Shown: positions 42,892 to 50,556 of the stretch, in pieces
How the letters are laid out: each line of letters opens with the position of its first letter
Position numbering within the stretch: the first letter of the stretch is position 1
Origin: an uncultured Prevotella sp.
GTDB taxonomy: Bacteria; Bacteroidota; Bacteroidia; Bacteroidales; Bacteroidaceae
Reading direction: 5' to 3'
Assembly: GCA_944319795.1 (NCBI GenBank)
Contig: CALUFA010000017.1
Coordinates: 1 to 50,556, forward strand
Length of the DNA stretch: 50,556 bases
Translations under genes and position numbers: made by a program
The notes under the pieces: model-generated
The model's database searches: none
What the model saw: only the letters and a program-made list of their open reading frames with translations
Told to the model about the DNA's origin: nothing

Positions 42892-45222
42892 ATGCAAAAG
42901 AATCTGGTAATCGTCGAGAGTCCTGCCAAGGCAAAGACGATCGAGAAGTTTCTGGGCAAAGACTACAAGGTGATGTCCAGTTACGGCCACATACGTGACC
43001 TCAAGAAGAAGGAACTCAGCATAGACACCGACACGTTCACGCCCGACTACGAGATACCCGAAGAGAAGAAAAAGCTCGTATCCGAACTGAAAAGCAACGC
43101 CAAGAACTCGGAAAAAGTATGGCTCGCCTCCGATGAAGACCGCGAGGGAGAGGCCATATCTTGGCACCTATGCGAGGTGCTCGGGCTTGACGAGGAGAAT
43201 ACGAACCGCATAGTTTTCCACGAAATAACCAAGCCGGCGATACTCGACGCCATACAGCATCCGCGCCACTTGGACATGAACTTGGTGAACGCCCAGCAGG
43301 CCCGGCGCGTGCTCGACCGCTTGGTAGGCTTCAAGCTCTCGCCCGTATTGTGGCGCAAGGTCAAGCCGGCGCTCTCCGCCGGGCGCGTGCAGAGCGTGGC
43401 CGTAAGGCTCATCGTAGAGCGCGAAAGGGAGATCCAGGCGTTCAAGAGCGAGCCGTATTACAGGATTAACGCCGTGTTCGACGTACCCATCGAAGGCGTA
43501 TCGCCCGACGTAACCGACACGTTCACCGTGGAAGTAAGGGCCGAATTAGACAAGCGTTTCACCACGCGCGACGAGGTTTTGGCATTCCTCGACAAGTGCA
43601 AAACGGCCGATTTCACCGTTGCCAACGTCGTAAAGAAACCCATGAAGCGCACTCCCGCGCCCCCGTTCACCACGTCGACGCTGCAACAGGAGGCCGCGCG
43701 CAAGCTCGGCTTCACCGTGTCGCAGACCATGATGGTGGCCCAACACCTTTACGAGAACGGACGGATAACCTACATGCGTACCGACTCGGTCAACCTGTCG
43801 TCGCTCTGCATCAACTCGAGCAAGGCCGAGATAGCCAAGCTCTGGGGCGAAAAGTACAGCAAGCCGCGCCAGTACCACACCCACTCAAAGGGCGCGCAAG
43901 AGGCCCACGAGGCCATACGCCCCACTTACATGGACGCCACTTCAATCGAAGGCACGCAGCAGGAGAAGCGCCTCTACGACCTTATCTGGAAGCGCACGGC
44001 GGCAAGCCAGATGGCCGACGCCCTGATAGAGAAGACCTCGGTGACGATAAGCATGAGCAACGCTGACGAACAGTTCGTCGCAAACGGCGAGGTGGTGAAG
44101 TTCGACGGATTCCTGAAAGTCTACCGCGAATCGTCCGACGACGAGGCCGACGGCCAGGAGGACACGTCGCACACGCTGCCGCCCATGGCCGAAGGGCTGC
44201 CCCTCAAGCGAAACGAAATCGTGGCGACGCAGCGCTTCAGCCAAGGCCCCGTGCGCTACACCGAGGCCAGCCTCGTGCGCAAACTCGAGGAGTTGGGCAT
44301 AGGCCGCCCGTCGACCTACGCCCCGACGATAAGCACCATACAGCAGCGCGAGTACGTGCAGAAGGGCGACAAGAAGGGCGAAGAGCGCTTCTACTCGATC
44401 GACATACTCGACACCAACGGCATAACCAACCGCACGAAATCGGAAATGGCCGGCAGCGAAAAGGGCAAACTGCTGCCCACGGACATCGGAATAGTGGTGA
44501 ACGACTTCCTGATGAAATACTTCCCGGCCATCATGGACTACAACTTCACGGCCAAAGTGGAGCAGCAGTTCGACACCATTGCCGAGGGAAAGGCGCAATG
44601 GACGGACATGATAGAGAGCTTCTACAAGAAGTTCGAGCCCACCGTGGAAAAGACGATGAACACGCGCGAAGAGCACAAGGCAGGCGAACGCGAGCTCGGC
44701 AAGGAGCCGGGCACGGGCAAGCCGGTGTTCGTCAAGATAGGCAGGTTCGGCCCCGTGGTGCAGATAGGCAAGGCCGAGGACAAGGAGAAACCCCGCTTCG
44801 CCCAGCTGCCCACAGACAAGGGAATGGAGACTATAACGCTCGACGAGGCGTTGGAGCTGTTCCGCCTGCCGCGCACCGTAGGCGACTTCGAGGGCAAGCC
44901 CGTCGTTATCGGGGCCGGACGCTTCGGCCCTTACGTAATGCACGACAAGAAATACGTCTCTCTCCCAAAGACGGAGAACCCCCTGACCGTAACCCTCGAC
45001 ACCGCCGTCGAACTGATACAAAAGAAACGCCAGCAGGAGACACAGCGGCATATAAAGACCTTCGACGACGAGCCCAAGCTCGAAGTGATGAACGGACGCT
45101 ACGGCCCCTACTTGGCATACGACGGCAAGAACTACCGCCTGCCCAAGAACATGCACGACCGTGCGGCAGAACTCACCCTCGAAGAGTGCATGGACGTGAT
45201 AAACAACTCAAAGAAAAAATAA
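42892..45222 (+). CDS. topA: DNA topoisomerase I
   Basis: 776 aa type IA topoisomerase. Toprim domain (1-150: VIVESPAKAKTIEKFL, Glu/DxD-type ASDEDREGEAISWHL), the catalytic-Tyr region GRITYMRTDSVNLS (about 291-304), and C-terminal repeats of the Topo_C type (about 600-765, repeated I-G-R-F-G-P / RYGPYL motifs) rather than Cys4 zinc fingers. It relaxes negative supercoils. The -7 box TACTTTTG at 42856-42863 is 28 nt upstream. aroK starts 3 nt after its stop, so the two are cotranscribed. Confidence 0.97.
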   Translation: MQKNLVIVESPAKAKTIEKFLGKDYKVMSSYGHIRDLKKKELSIDTDTFTPDYEIPEEKKKLVSELKSNAKNSEKVWLASDEDREGEAISWHLCEVLGLDEENTNRIVFHEITKPAILDAIQHPRHLDMNLVNAQQARRVLDRLVGFKLSPVLWRKVKPALSAGRVQSVAVRLIVEREREIQAFKSEPYYRINAVFDVPIEGVSPDVTDTFTVEVRAELDKRFTTRDEVLAFLDKCKTADFTVANVVKKPMKRTPAPPFTTSTLQQEAARKLGFTVSQTMMVAQHLYENGRITYMRTDSVNLSSLCINSSKAEIAKLWGEKYSKPRQYHTHSKGAQEAHEAIRPTYMDATSIEGTQQEKRLYDLIWKRTAASQMADALIEKTSVTISMSNADEQFVANGEVVKFDGFLKVYRESSDDEADGQEDTSHTLPPMAEGLPLKRNEIVATQRFSQGPVRYTEASLVRKLEELGIGRPSTYAPTISTIQQREYVQKGDKKGEERFYSIDILDTNGITNRTKSEMAGSEKGKLLPTDIGIVVNDFLMKYFPAIMDYNFTAKVEQQFDTIAEGKAQWTDMIESFYKKFEPTVEKTMNTREEHKAGERELGKEPGTGKPVFVKIGRFGPVVQIGKAEDKEKPRFAQLPTDKGMETITLDEALELFRLPRTVGDFEGKPVVIGAGRFGPYVMHDKKYVSLPKTENPLTVTLDTAVELIQKKRQQETQRHIKTFDDEPKLEVMNGRYGPYLAYDGKNYRLPKNMHDRAAELTLEECMDVINNSKKK

Positions 45223-45225
45223 TCG

Positions 45226-45753
45226 ATGAGGCGCATTATCATCATCGGATACATGGGCGCCGGCAAGACAACCGTAGGCCGCGCGCTCGCCAAGGAGACG
45301 GGAATGCAGTTCTACGACCTCGACTGGTATATCGAGGCGAGGATGCATAAGACGGTGCCGCAACTGTTCGCCGAGCGCGGCGAAGACGGCTTCAGGCAGG
45401 TGGAGCACAACCTTCTGCACGAGGCGGCGGAGTTTGAAGACGTGATAATAAGCAGCGGAGGAGGCACTCCCTGCTTCTTCGACAACATGGAATACATGAA
45501 CGCCCAGGGCGACACGGTCTACCTGAAGGCCGGGCCCGACGTGCTCTGCGCCCACCTGAAAATGGGCAAGGTGAAGCGCCCCTTGCTCGAAGGCAAGAGC
45601 CAAGAGGAGCTGCGCGGCTTCATCGCCGGCCAGCTGGCGCAGCGCGAACAATACTACATGAAGGCGAAATACGTGCTCGACGTGAACCTGCTCGACAACT
45701 ACGAGAAGATACGGACGTCGGTGGCGAGGCTCAGGGAGATGCTTTCATTATAA
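45226..45753 (+). CDS. aroK: Shikimate kinase
   Basis: 175 aa, usual length. Walker A GYMGAGKTTVGRALA (about 8-22), DLDWYIE (Mg/shikimate region), SGGGTPCF (substrate binding), and the LID-type segment KVKRPLLEGKSQEELRGFI. It phosphorylates shikimate with ATP in aromatic amino-acid synthesis. It is 3 nt after topA. The downstream gap to speA holds a 19-bp perfect inverted repeat. Confidence 0.96.
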   Translation: MRRIIIIGYMGAGKTTVGRALAKETGMQFYDLDWYIEARMHKTVPQLFAERGEDGFRQVEHNLLHEAAEFEDVIISSGGGTPCFFDNMEYMNAQGDTVYLKAGPDVLCAHLKMGKVKRPLLEGKSQEELRGFIAGQLAQREQYYMKAKYVLDVNLLDNYEKIRTSVARLREMLSL

Positions 45754-45818
45754 TCAAGAGTTAAGAATTAAGAGCTAAGAATTATAACTACTTCCTAATT
45801 TAGGATTGTGAATTGAGG

Positions 45819-45890
45819 AATGAGAATTATGATTACCATTGCTGATCAGCCGTGATTCCCTGACAAATAGGGGTAATCATAATTCTCATT
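45819..45890. repeat. 19-bp perfect inverted repeat before speA
   Basis: AATGAGAATTATGATTACC (45819-45837) and its exact reverse complement (45872-45890), separated by 34 nt. It is A/T-rich, without a U-tract, and lies 54 nt before the speA start. Confidence 0.75.
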
Positions 45891-45943
45891 TTACGATTGC
45901 CGATTGACAAAAAGATTAACAATAAAACAGACAAAAGGCCGAG

Positions 45944-47836
45944 ATGAAGAAATGGACTATCGAAGACTCTAACGAGCTTTACAACATCAGTGGGTGGGGA
46001 ACATCCTACTTTGGCATCAACGAGAAGGGCGACGTTTACGTCACTCCGTGCAAGGACAACGTGCAGATAGACCTGCACGACGTGCTCGACGAACTCGCCC
46101 TGAGGGACGTCACGCCGCCGGTGCTGCTGCGTTTCCCCGACATTCTCGACAACAGGATCGAGAAGACGTGGAGCTGTTTCAAGAAAGCGTCGGACGAATA
46201 CGGGTTCAAGGGCGAGAACTTCATAATCTATCCCATCAAGGTGAACCAGATGCAGCCCGTCGTCGAAGAGATAATCAGCCACGGGCGCAAGTTCAACCTC
46301 GGCCTCGAGGCCGGCTCGAAGCCCGAGCTGCACGCCGTAATAGCGGTGCAGTGCCAGAGCGACTCGCTCATAATCTGCAACGGATACAAGGACCAGAGCT
46401 ACATAGAGCTGGCCTTGCTGGCGCAGAAGATGGGCAAGAGGATATTCATAGTGGTAGAGAAACTCAACGAGATCGACATAATAAGCCGCGCCGCCAAGAA
46501 GCTCGGCGTAAGGCCCAACCTCGGCATAAGGATAAAGCTGGCCTCGTCGGGCAGCGGCAAATGGGAGGAGAGCGGCGGCGACGCGAGCAAGTTCGGGCTG
46601 ACGAGCTCAGAGCTGCTAACGGCGCTCGAGATCCTCGAGAAGAAGGGCATGCAGGACTGCCTGCGGCTCATCCACTTCCACATCGGCAGCCAGATAACCA
46701 AGATACGCCGCATACAGACGGCGCTGAAGGAGGCTTCGCAGTTCTACATACAGCTCAGGAAGATGGGCTACAACGTCGACTTCGTTGACTGCGGAGGCGG
46801 TCTTGGCGTCGACTACGACGGCACGCGCTCGCCAAACAGCGAGAGTTCGGTGAACTACTCGATCCAGGAATACGTCAACGACTGCATTTACGCCTTCGTT
46901 GAGGCGGCCGACCGCTACGGCGTGCCGCATCCCAACCTTATCACGGAGAGCGGCCGTTCGCTCTCGGCCCACCACTCGGTATTGGTAATCGACGTGCTTG
47001 AGACGGCGTCGCTGCCCGAGATGGGCGAGGAGTACGAGCCTACGGAAAGCTCGCACAAGTTAGTGAAAGACCTCTACGACATCTGGGACAACCTCAACCC
47101 GCGCACGATGTTGGAGGACTGGCACGACGCCGAGCAGATACGCGAGGACGCGCTCGACCTGTTCGAGCACGGCTTGGTTGACCTCAAGACGCGCGCCGAG
47201 ATAGAGCGGATGTACTGGAGCGTGTGCCGCGAGATAAACTCGCTGGCCAAGTCGTTGAAGCATACGCCCGAGGAACTGAAGGGCCTCGACAAGCTGCTGG
47301 CCGACAAATACTTCTGCAACTTCTCGCTGTTCCAGTCGCTGCCCGACGCCTGGGCGATAGACCAGATATTCCCCATCGTGCCGCTGCAGCGCCTCAACGA
47401 GCGCCCCACGCGCAGCGCTACGCTGCAGGACATAACGTGCGACAGCGACGGAAAGATAGCCAACTTCGTTACGAGCCGCAACATATCTAACATCCTGCCC
47501 GTGCATGCGCTGCGCAAGAACGAGCCTTACTACCTCGGCGTGTTCCTCGTAGGGGCATACCAGGAGATACTGGGCGACATGCACAACCTCTTCGGCGACA
47601 CCAACGCGGCGCACATAACGGTGAAGGACGGCAAGTACCACATCGACCAGATATTCGACGGCGAGACCGTCGAGGAAGTGCTCGAGTACGTGCAGTACAA
47701 CCCGAAGAAGCTCGTTCGCCAGCTCGAAGTGTGGGTGGCCAAGAGCGTCAAGCAGGGCAAGATATCGTTGGAAGAGGGCAAGGAGTTCCTCTCCAACTAC
47801 CGCTCGGGCCTCTACGGATACACTTACCTTGAGTAA
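45944..47836 (+). CDS. speA: Biosynthetic arginine decarboxylase
   Basis: 630 aa, PLP-dependent fold III enzyme. The PLP lysine is in IYPIKVNQMQPVVEEI (about 93-108); other family features are GLEAGSKPEL, HFHIGSQITKIRRIQ and VDCGGGLGVDYDG, and a C-terminal region with the substrate Cys/Asp area CNFSLFQSLPDAWAIDQIFP. It converts arginine to agmatine, the first step of spermidine synthesis in many Bacteroidota. The start MKKWTIEDSNELYNISGWGTSYFGIN is family-typical. It lies after aroK in the same direction; whether it has its own promoter is not clear. Confidence 0.97.
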   Translation: MKKWTIEDSNELYNISGWGTSYFGINEKGDVYVTPCKDNVQIDLHDVLDELALRDVTPPVLLRFPDILDNRIEKTWSCFKKASDEYGFKGENFIIYPIKVNQMQPVVEEIISHGRKFNLGLEAGSKPELHAVIAVQCQSDSLIICNGYKDQSYIELALLAQKMGKRIFIVVEKLNEIDIISRAAKKLGVRPNLGIRIKLASSGSGKWEESGGDASKFGLTSSELLTALEILEKKGMQDCLRLIHFHIGSQITKIRRIQTALKEASQFYIQLRKMGYNVDFVDCGGGLGVDYDGTRSPNSESSVNYSIQEYVNDCIYAFVEAADRYGVPHPNLITESGRSLSAHHSVLVIDVLETASLPEMGEEYEPTESSHKLVKDLYDIWDNLNPRTMLEDWHDAEQIREDALDLFEHGLVDLKTRAEIERMYWSVCREINSLAKSLKHTPEELKGLDKLLADKYFCNFSLFQSLPDAWAIDQIFPIVPLQRLNERPTRSATLQDITCDSDGKIANFVTSRNISNILPVHALRKNEPYYLGVFLVGAYQEILGDMHNLFGDTNAAHITVKDGKYHIDQIFDGETVEEVLEYVQYNPKKLVRQLEVWVAKSVKQGKISLEEGKEFLSNYRSGLYGYTYLE

Positions 47837-47889
47837 ACGACAGGCAACGGTATACACAGGAGTTAAGACAGGGGCGCAAAAGCCCGGCG

Positions 47890-47995
47890 TCGGCGCATTG
47901 GGCCGGTTAGGCTGATTAGGCTAATACCCAACAGCGGCGCATCGGGCCAACGGGGCCTAATCGGGCCAATACGCCGCAAACGCCCACAAAGCGCC
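47890..47995. repeat. GGCTGATTAGGCTAAT / GGGCCAAT-type short repeats
   Basis: The speA-argB gap holds irregular 9-11 bp repeats (GGCCGGTTAGGCTGATTAGG, GGGCCAACGGGGCC, CGGGCCAATACGCC). Similar stretches occur at 31915-31945 and 49010-49060. No gene is visible. Confidence 0.5.
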
Positions 47996-48032
47996 TGTCT
48001 TAACTCCTTTTCAATAATAAGACAAAAGCTCA

Positions 48033-48806
48033 ATGAAACTTCCCCTTACAATAGTTAAAGTAGGCGGTGCCGTGGTTGAAGACGAGGCCGGGCTCGACCG
48101 CCTGCTGGCCGGCTTCGCGGCTATCGACGGGCGCAAGGTGCTCGTACACGGCGGCGGCCGCAGCGCGACGGCCGTAGCCCAACGCCTCGGCATAGAGAGC
48201 CGCATGGTAAACGGGCGGCGCATAACCGACCGCGACACGCTCGAAGTGGTGACGATGGTCTACGGCGGATTAGTGAACAAGAACATCGTGGCGCGCCTGC
48301 AGGCCCGCGGCGTAAACGCAATAGGGCTGACCGGGGCCGACGGCGGGGTGATACTCTCGCGCAAACGGCCCGTAAGCGACGTAGACTACGGCTTCGTGGG
48401 CGACGTAGAGCGCGTAGACGGAGGCATGCTCGCACGGCTCGTAGAAGCCGGCATAACGCCCGTAATGGCGCCACTTACGCACGACGGACGGGGCAACATG
48501 CTCAACACCAACGCCGACACGATAGCCGCCGAGACGGCGAAGGCGCTGGCCGGGCGCTACGACGTGACGCTCGTTTACAGCTTCGAGAAGAAGGGAGTGC
48601 TGGCCGACCCGGCCGACGACGACAGCGTGATACCAGTAATAACGCGCGCCGACTTCGAGCGGCTCGCCGCCGACGGCACAGTGGCCGGCGGCATGCTGCC
48701 CAAGCTCGAGAACGCCTTCAACGCCATATCGGCAGGCGTCAGCCGCGTGAACATCACCCTCGCGACGGCCATCGACGGGCGCCACGGCACGATGATAGTG
48801 CCCTGA
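48033..48806 (+). CDS. argB: N-acetylglutamate (or N-succinylglutamate) kinase
   Basis: 257 aa amino-acid kinase fold. Start IVKVGGAVVED, substrate loop LVHGGGRSATAVAQRLG (about 36-52), ATP-site GLTGADGGVI and the C-terminal GGMLPKLENAFNAISAGVSRVNI. It phosphorylates the acylated glutamate in arginine synthesis. In Bacteroidota the pathway is known to use N-succinyl rather than N-acetyl intermediates, so succinylglutamate may be the true substrate (family knowledge). Follows speA by 196 nt. Confidence 0.95.
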   Translation: MKLPLTIVKVGGAVVEDEAGLDRLLAGFAAIDGRKVLVHGGGRSATAVAQRLGIESRMVNGRRITDRDTLEVVTMVYGGLVNKNIVARLQARGVNAIGLTGADGGVILSRKRPVSDVDYGFVGDVERVDGGMLARLVEAGITPVMAPLTHDGRGNMLNTNADTIAAETAKALAGRYDVTLVYSFEKKGVLADPADDDSVIPVITRADFERLAADGTVAGGMLPKLENAFNAISAGVSRVNITLATAIDGRHGTMIVP

Positions 48807-48877
48807 AACGGCAAGCAAACAAGCCTATCGGCTGCGCCGGCTAAGCCATACCGACAGCCTTCGCCGGAAGGGCGCCG

Positions 48878-48992
48878 GGCAAAAGGCTGCCTTCCGCCTT
48901 GCGATATGCCGCCTTTTACCTCGCGAAAGGCCACCTTTTACAAGCCGAAAGACGGCATATTGCAAAGCCGCTGACTGCCAGCCGATTACGAG
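48878..48992. repeat. 22-bp tandem palindromic repeat cluster 9
   Basis: Units at 48878, 48900, 48922 and 48944, then a head region with CTGACTGCCAGCCGATTAC. Unit 2 uses GATATGCCGCCTTTT and unit 4 GAAAGACGGCATATT, near-complements. It sits between argB and the ECF sigma gene. Confidence 0.85.
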
Positions 48993-49107
48993 AGGCGCGG
49001 CAGAGGGCCGCCAGGCTGACAAGCCCAACAAGGCAAATCAGCCTAATAAGACAAATAAGCCCCATTCTGATAAAAACTGTTAAAACAAGGAAAAACCGGG
49101 AGTTTGC

Positions 49108-49133
49108 TGTAACTTTCCTTCCGTTGAATCGTC
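49108..49133 (+). promoter_or_regulatory. Candidate ECF-sigma-type promoter (autoregulation)
   Basis: TGTAAC (49108-49113), 16 bp, CGTC (49130-49133). This is the AAC/CGTC pattern with usual spacing for ECF sigma promoters, 17 nt before the sigma gene. No TAnnTTTG box is seen in its place. Confidence 0.6.
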
Positions 49134-49150
49134 ATTCAAATAGAGAGCAG

Positions 49151-49663
49151 ATGAAAAATATCAGTTTTCGCAACGACGTGTTGCCGCTAAAAAACGTTCT
49201 CTACCGCTTGGCCTTGAGAATAACCCTCAGCCGCGAAGACGCCGAGGACATAGTGCAAGACACGCTGATAAAAGTCTGGAACAGGCGCGACGACTGGCAA
49301 GACATCGACTCGATTGAGGCTTACAGCCTGACCGTATGCCGCAACCTCTCGTTGGACAAGATGAAAAAGGCCGGCGGCGACAACCGCCCGATAAGCGACG
49401 ACGAGACCGAATCGGCCGACACCGGGCGCGACCCCTACGAACGGGCGGCGCAAAAGGACAGGGTCGAACAGGTAAGGCGCATCGTAAACGCCCTGCCCGA
49501 GAAGCAAAGGAGCTGCCTGCAGCTGCGCGACTTCGAGGGCAAAAGCTACAAGGAGATAGCCAAGGCGATGGAAATAAGCGAGGAACAGGTAAAGGTGAAC
49601 ATCTTCCGAGCACGCCAGGCGGTGAAACAAAAGTATAACGAAATCGACAGATATGGACTATAA
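49151..49663 (+). CDS. ECF-type RNA polymerase sigma factor
   Basis: 170 aa from the ATG at 49151; upstream in-frame ATGs would translate repeat cluster 9 and are rejected. Region 2 (about 14-75) has YRLALRITLSREDAEDIVQDTLIKVW; region 4 (about 108-160) has NALPEKQRSCLQLRDFEGKSYKEIAKAMEISEEQVKVNIFRARQ. It directs RNA polymerase to a specific promoter set. It overlaps the next gene by 11 nt, as in sigma/anti-sigma pairs, and has a matching ECF-type promoter just upstream, suggesting positive autoregulation. Confidence 0.94.
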   Translation: MKNISFRNDVLPLKNVLYRLALRITLSREDAEDIVQDTLIKVWNRRDDWQDIDSIEAYSLTVCRNLSLDKMKKAGGDNRPISDDETESADTGRDPYERAAQKDRVEQVRRIVNALPEKQRSCLQLRDFEGKSYKEIAKAMEISEEQVKVNIFRARQAVKQKYNEIDRYGL

Positions 49664-50120
49664 ATACATCGAACAGCTACTGGAACGCTACTGGAACTGC
49701 GAGACTTCGCTCGAAGAGGAGCAAATCCTGCGCACGTTCTTCAGCCAAAAGGACGTTCCGGCGGGCCTCATGAAATACAAAGACCTGTTCGTCTACGAAC
49801 AGTCGGAGGCCACGGACGACGTGCTCGGCGCCGAGTTCGACGCAAAGATGACGGCCCTCGTCGACGAGCCAGAGCCCGTAAGGGCGCGCAAGGTAAGCCT
49901 GGCGCAGAAGTTCGTGCCGCTGTTCAAGGCCGCAGCCGTAGTGGCCATATTCCTCACATTAGGCAACGCCGCGCAAGTGGCTTTCAAGGGCGGCGGCAGG
50001 CAGGAAGCCGGCGTAGCGGTCTACGAAAAGACCCAGGAAGGCCCGTCGGTGGCGCTCGGCGATACTGCAAAGGTTGACACGCTGAAGAGCGCGCAGGCTA
50101 CGGCCAAAGTGGCAAAATAA
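49653..50120 (+). CDS. Probable anti-sigma factor, single-pass membrane protein
   Basis: 155 aa. A cytoplasmic N-terminal helical region (about 1-85; YIEQLLERYWNCETSLEEEQILRTFF resembles the sigma-binding start of anti-sigma proteins), one transmembrane helix (about 90-110; FKAAAVVAIFLTLGNAAQVAF) and a short periplasmic tail. It overlaps the ECF sigma stop by 11 nt, so translation is coupled. The anti-sigma role is inferred from this layout; no zinc-binding anti-sigma motif is visible. Confidence 0.8.
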   Translation: MDYKYIEQLLERYWNCETSLEEEQILRTFFSQKDVPAGLMKYKDLFVYEQSEATDDVLGAEFDAKMTALVDEPEPVRARKVSLAQKFVPLFKAAAVVAIFLTLGNAAQVAFKGGGRQEAGVAVYEKTQEGPSVALGDTAKVDTLKSAQATAKVAK

Positions 50121-50228
50121 TGAAAATTTTCTATGCTTTCTCTATAAAACAGTGTTTAATAAAACAATTCCATGAAGCTGTGAAGCTTCGATTCTTACAA
50201 ATTTTCATAACATACTAACGTGAAGAAA

Positions 50229-50265
50229 GCGAGCCGTTGTCGGGATTCCGGCAACGGCTCGCTGC
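50229..50265 (-). terminator. Intrinsic terminator between the anti-sigma and S46 peptidase genes
   Basis: GCGAGCCGTTG pairs with CAACGGCTCGC around a short loop; on the minus strand it is followed by TTTCTTC. It best serves the minus-strand peptidase gene, and might also stop the plus-strand sigma operon. Confidence 0.65.
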
Positions 50266-50289
50266 ATTTACAAGGCTGTCCAAAACCGC

Positions 50290-50556
50290 TTACTTGGCGT
50301 TGATTTCCTTCAAGAGGCGGTCGGCGTGGCCCCACTTGTCCATCATGTAGAGCACGTAGCGTATGTCTACGCCGATGCAGCGGGCGAGGTTCTTCTCGAA
50401 GTAGATGTCGCTCGAGAGGCTGTCCCAGTTGCCGTCGAAGGCCAGTCCGATGAGCTCTCCCTTGCCGTTGAACATCGGCGAGCCGCTGTTGCCGCCCGTT
50501 ATGTCGTTGTTCGTAAGGAAGCAGAGCTGCATCTTGCCCGTGGTCTTGTCCTGGTA
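50290..50556 (-). CDS. S46 family dipeptidyl-peptidase, C-terminal 88 residues (cut by window edge)
   Basis: Only the 3' end is present; the reading frame is open to the window edge. It contains the catalytic serine motif [11 protein letters not shown], then [17 protein letters not shown] and [14 protein letters not shown], the classic end of DPP7/DPP11 peptidases. Eighteen residues after the catalytic Ser is Gly (in FDGNW); in this family Gly at that place marks DPP7-type enzymes preferring hydrophobic P1 residues, and Arg marks DPP11-type preferring Asp/Glu. These periplasmic enzymes release dipeptides from imported peptides. Confidence 0.93.
   Translation of the reverse strand, partial: YQDKTTGKMQLCFLTNNDITGGNSGSPMFNGKGELIGLAFDGNWDSLSSDIYFEKNLARCIGVDIRYVLYMMDKWGHADRLLKEINAK

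Noticed and set aside
48899-49150. N-terminal extension of the ECF sigma factor
   Set aside because: It would translate repeat cluster 9 and the ECF-type promoter; sigma region 2 starts just after the ATG at 49151.
1-50556. tRNA or rRNA genes, insertion sequence transposases, integrases
   Set aside because: I looked for cloverleaf-like T-loop sequences, rRNA segments and transposase-like proteins and saw none; only non-autonomous repeats are present.

Overview
The window looks like a chromosomal segment of a Bacteroidales bacterium, most likely a Prevotella relative. The reasons are a SusC/SusD pair, several exported proteins with Por/type IX secretion (T9SS)-like C-terminal tails, Bacteroidota promoters (-33 TTTG, 19-20 bp spacer, -7 TAnnTTTG) and almost no Shine-Dalgarno sites. 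Genes are GC-rich; the gaps are long, AT-rich and packed with structured repeats. The genus is an inference.

Layout. 1-4.6 kb: an exported YD-repeat protein and a membrane-anchored TPR/AraC regulator, both on the minus strand. 4.7-9.8 kb: the rimP-nusA-infB translation/transcription operon (minus). 10.5-22.3 kb: a compact pectin locus (plus) with SusC, SusD, an exported protein holding an exact-period internal duplication, an embedded PIN toxin-antitoxin pair, and a pectinesterase-pectate lyase fusion. 22.5-26.7 kb: a minus-strand run of L-rhamnose mutarotase, tRNA t6A dehydratase (tcdA), tRNA dihydrouridine synthase, dprA and an acyl-CoA thioesterase. 27.4-31.3 kb: dapB, two signal peptidase I paralogues and a WbqC-like protein (plus). 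31.3-34 kb: a Fur-family regulator and a Zn/Cd-type P1B ATPase (minus). 34.4-38.4 kb: two exported T9SS-type proteins (minus). 38.9-42.5 kb: a small exported protein, a NUDIX hydrolase, an alpha/beta hydrolase and a duplicated-domain lipoprotein. 42.9-48.8 kb: topA, aroK, speA and argB (plus). 49.1-50.1 kb: an ECF sigma factor and its probable anti-sigma partner. The right edge cuts through the 3' end of an S46 dipeptidyl-peptidase gene (minus).

The most unusual content is in the gaps. (i) Nine clusters of 4-5 tandem units, each exactly 22 bp with a central AAAAGGC-N-GCCTTTT-type palindrome, most next to a 'head' motif; neighbouring units are often reverse complements and can form perfect 14-17 bp hairpins. 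(ii) Seven copies of a 48-bp inverted-repeat core (ATTCCGGG...CCCGGAAT); four carry an outer terminal repeat, one has a perfect 9-bp flanking duplication and another an 8-of-9 one, so this looks like a mobile non-autonomous element. One copy carries arms that are themselves 22-bp tandem arrays of unrelated sequence. (iii) Inverted pairs of 7-8 bp microsatellite arrays between operon genes. No transposase is in the window.

The genes are otherwise mostly housekeeping. The pectin locus is a reduced polysaccharide utilisation locus: outer-membrane uptake (SusC/D) plus a bifunctional enzyme that would de-esterify and then cleave homogalacturonan; the nearby rhamnose mutarotase may help with rhamnogalacturonan sugars. 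No tRNA, rRNA, CRISPR array or replication origin was seen.
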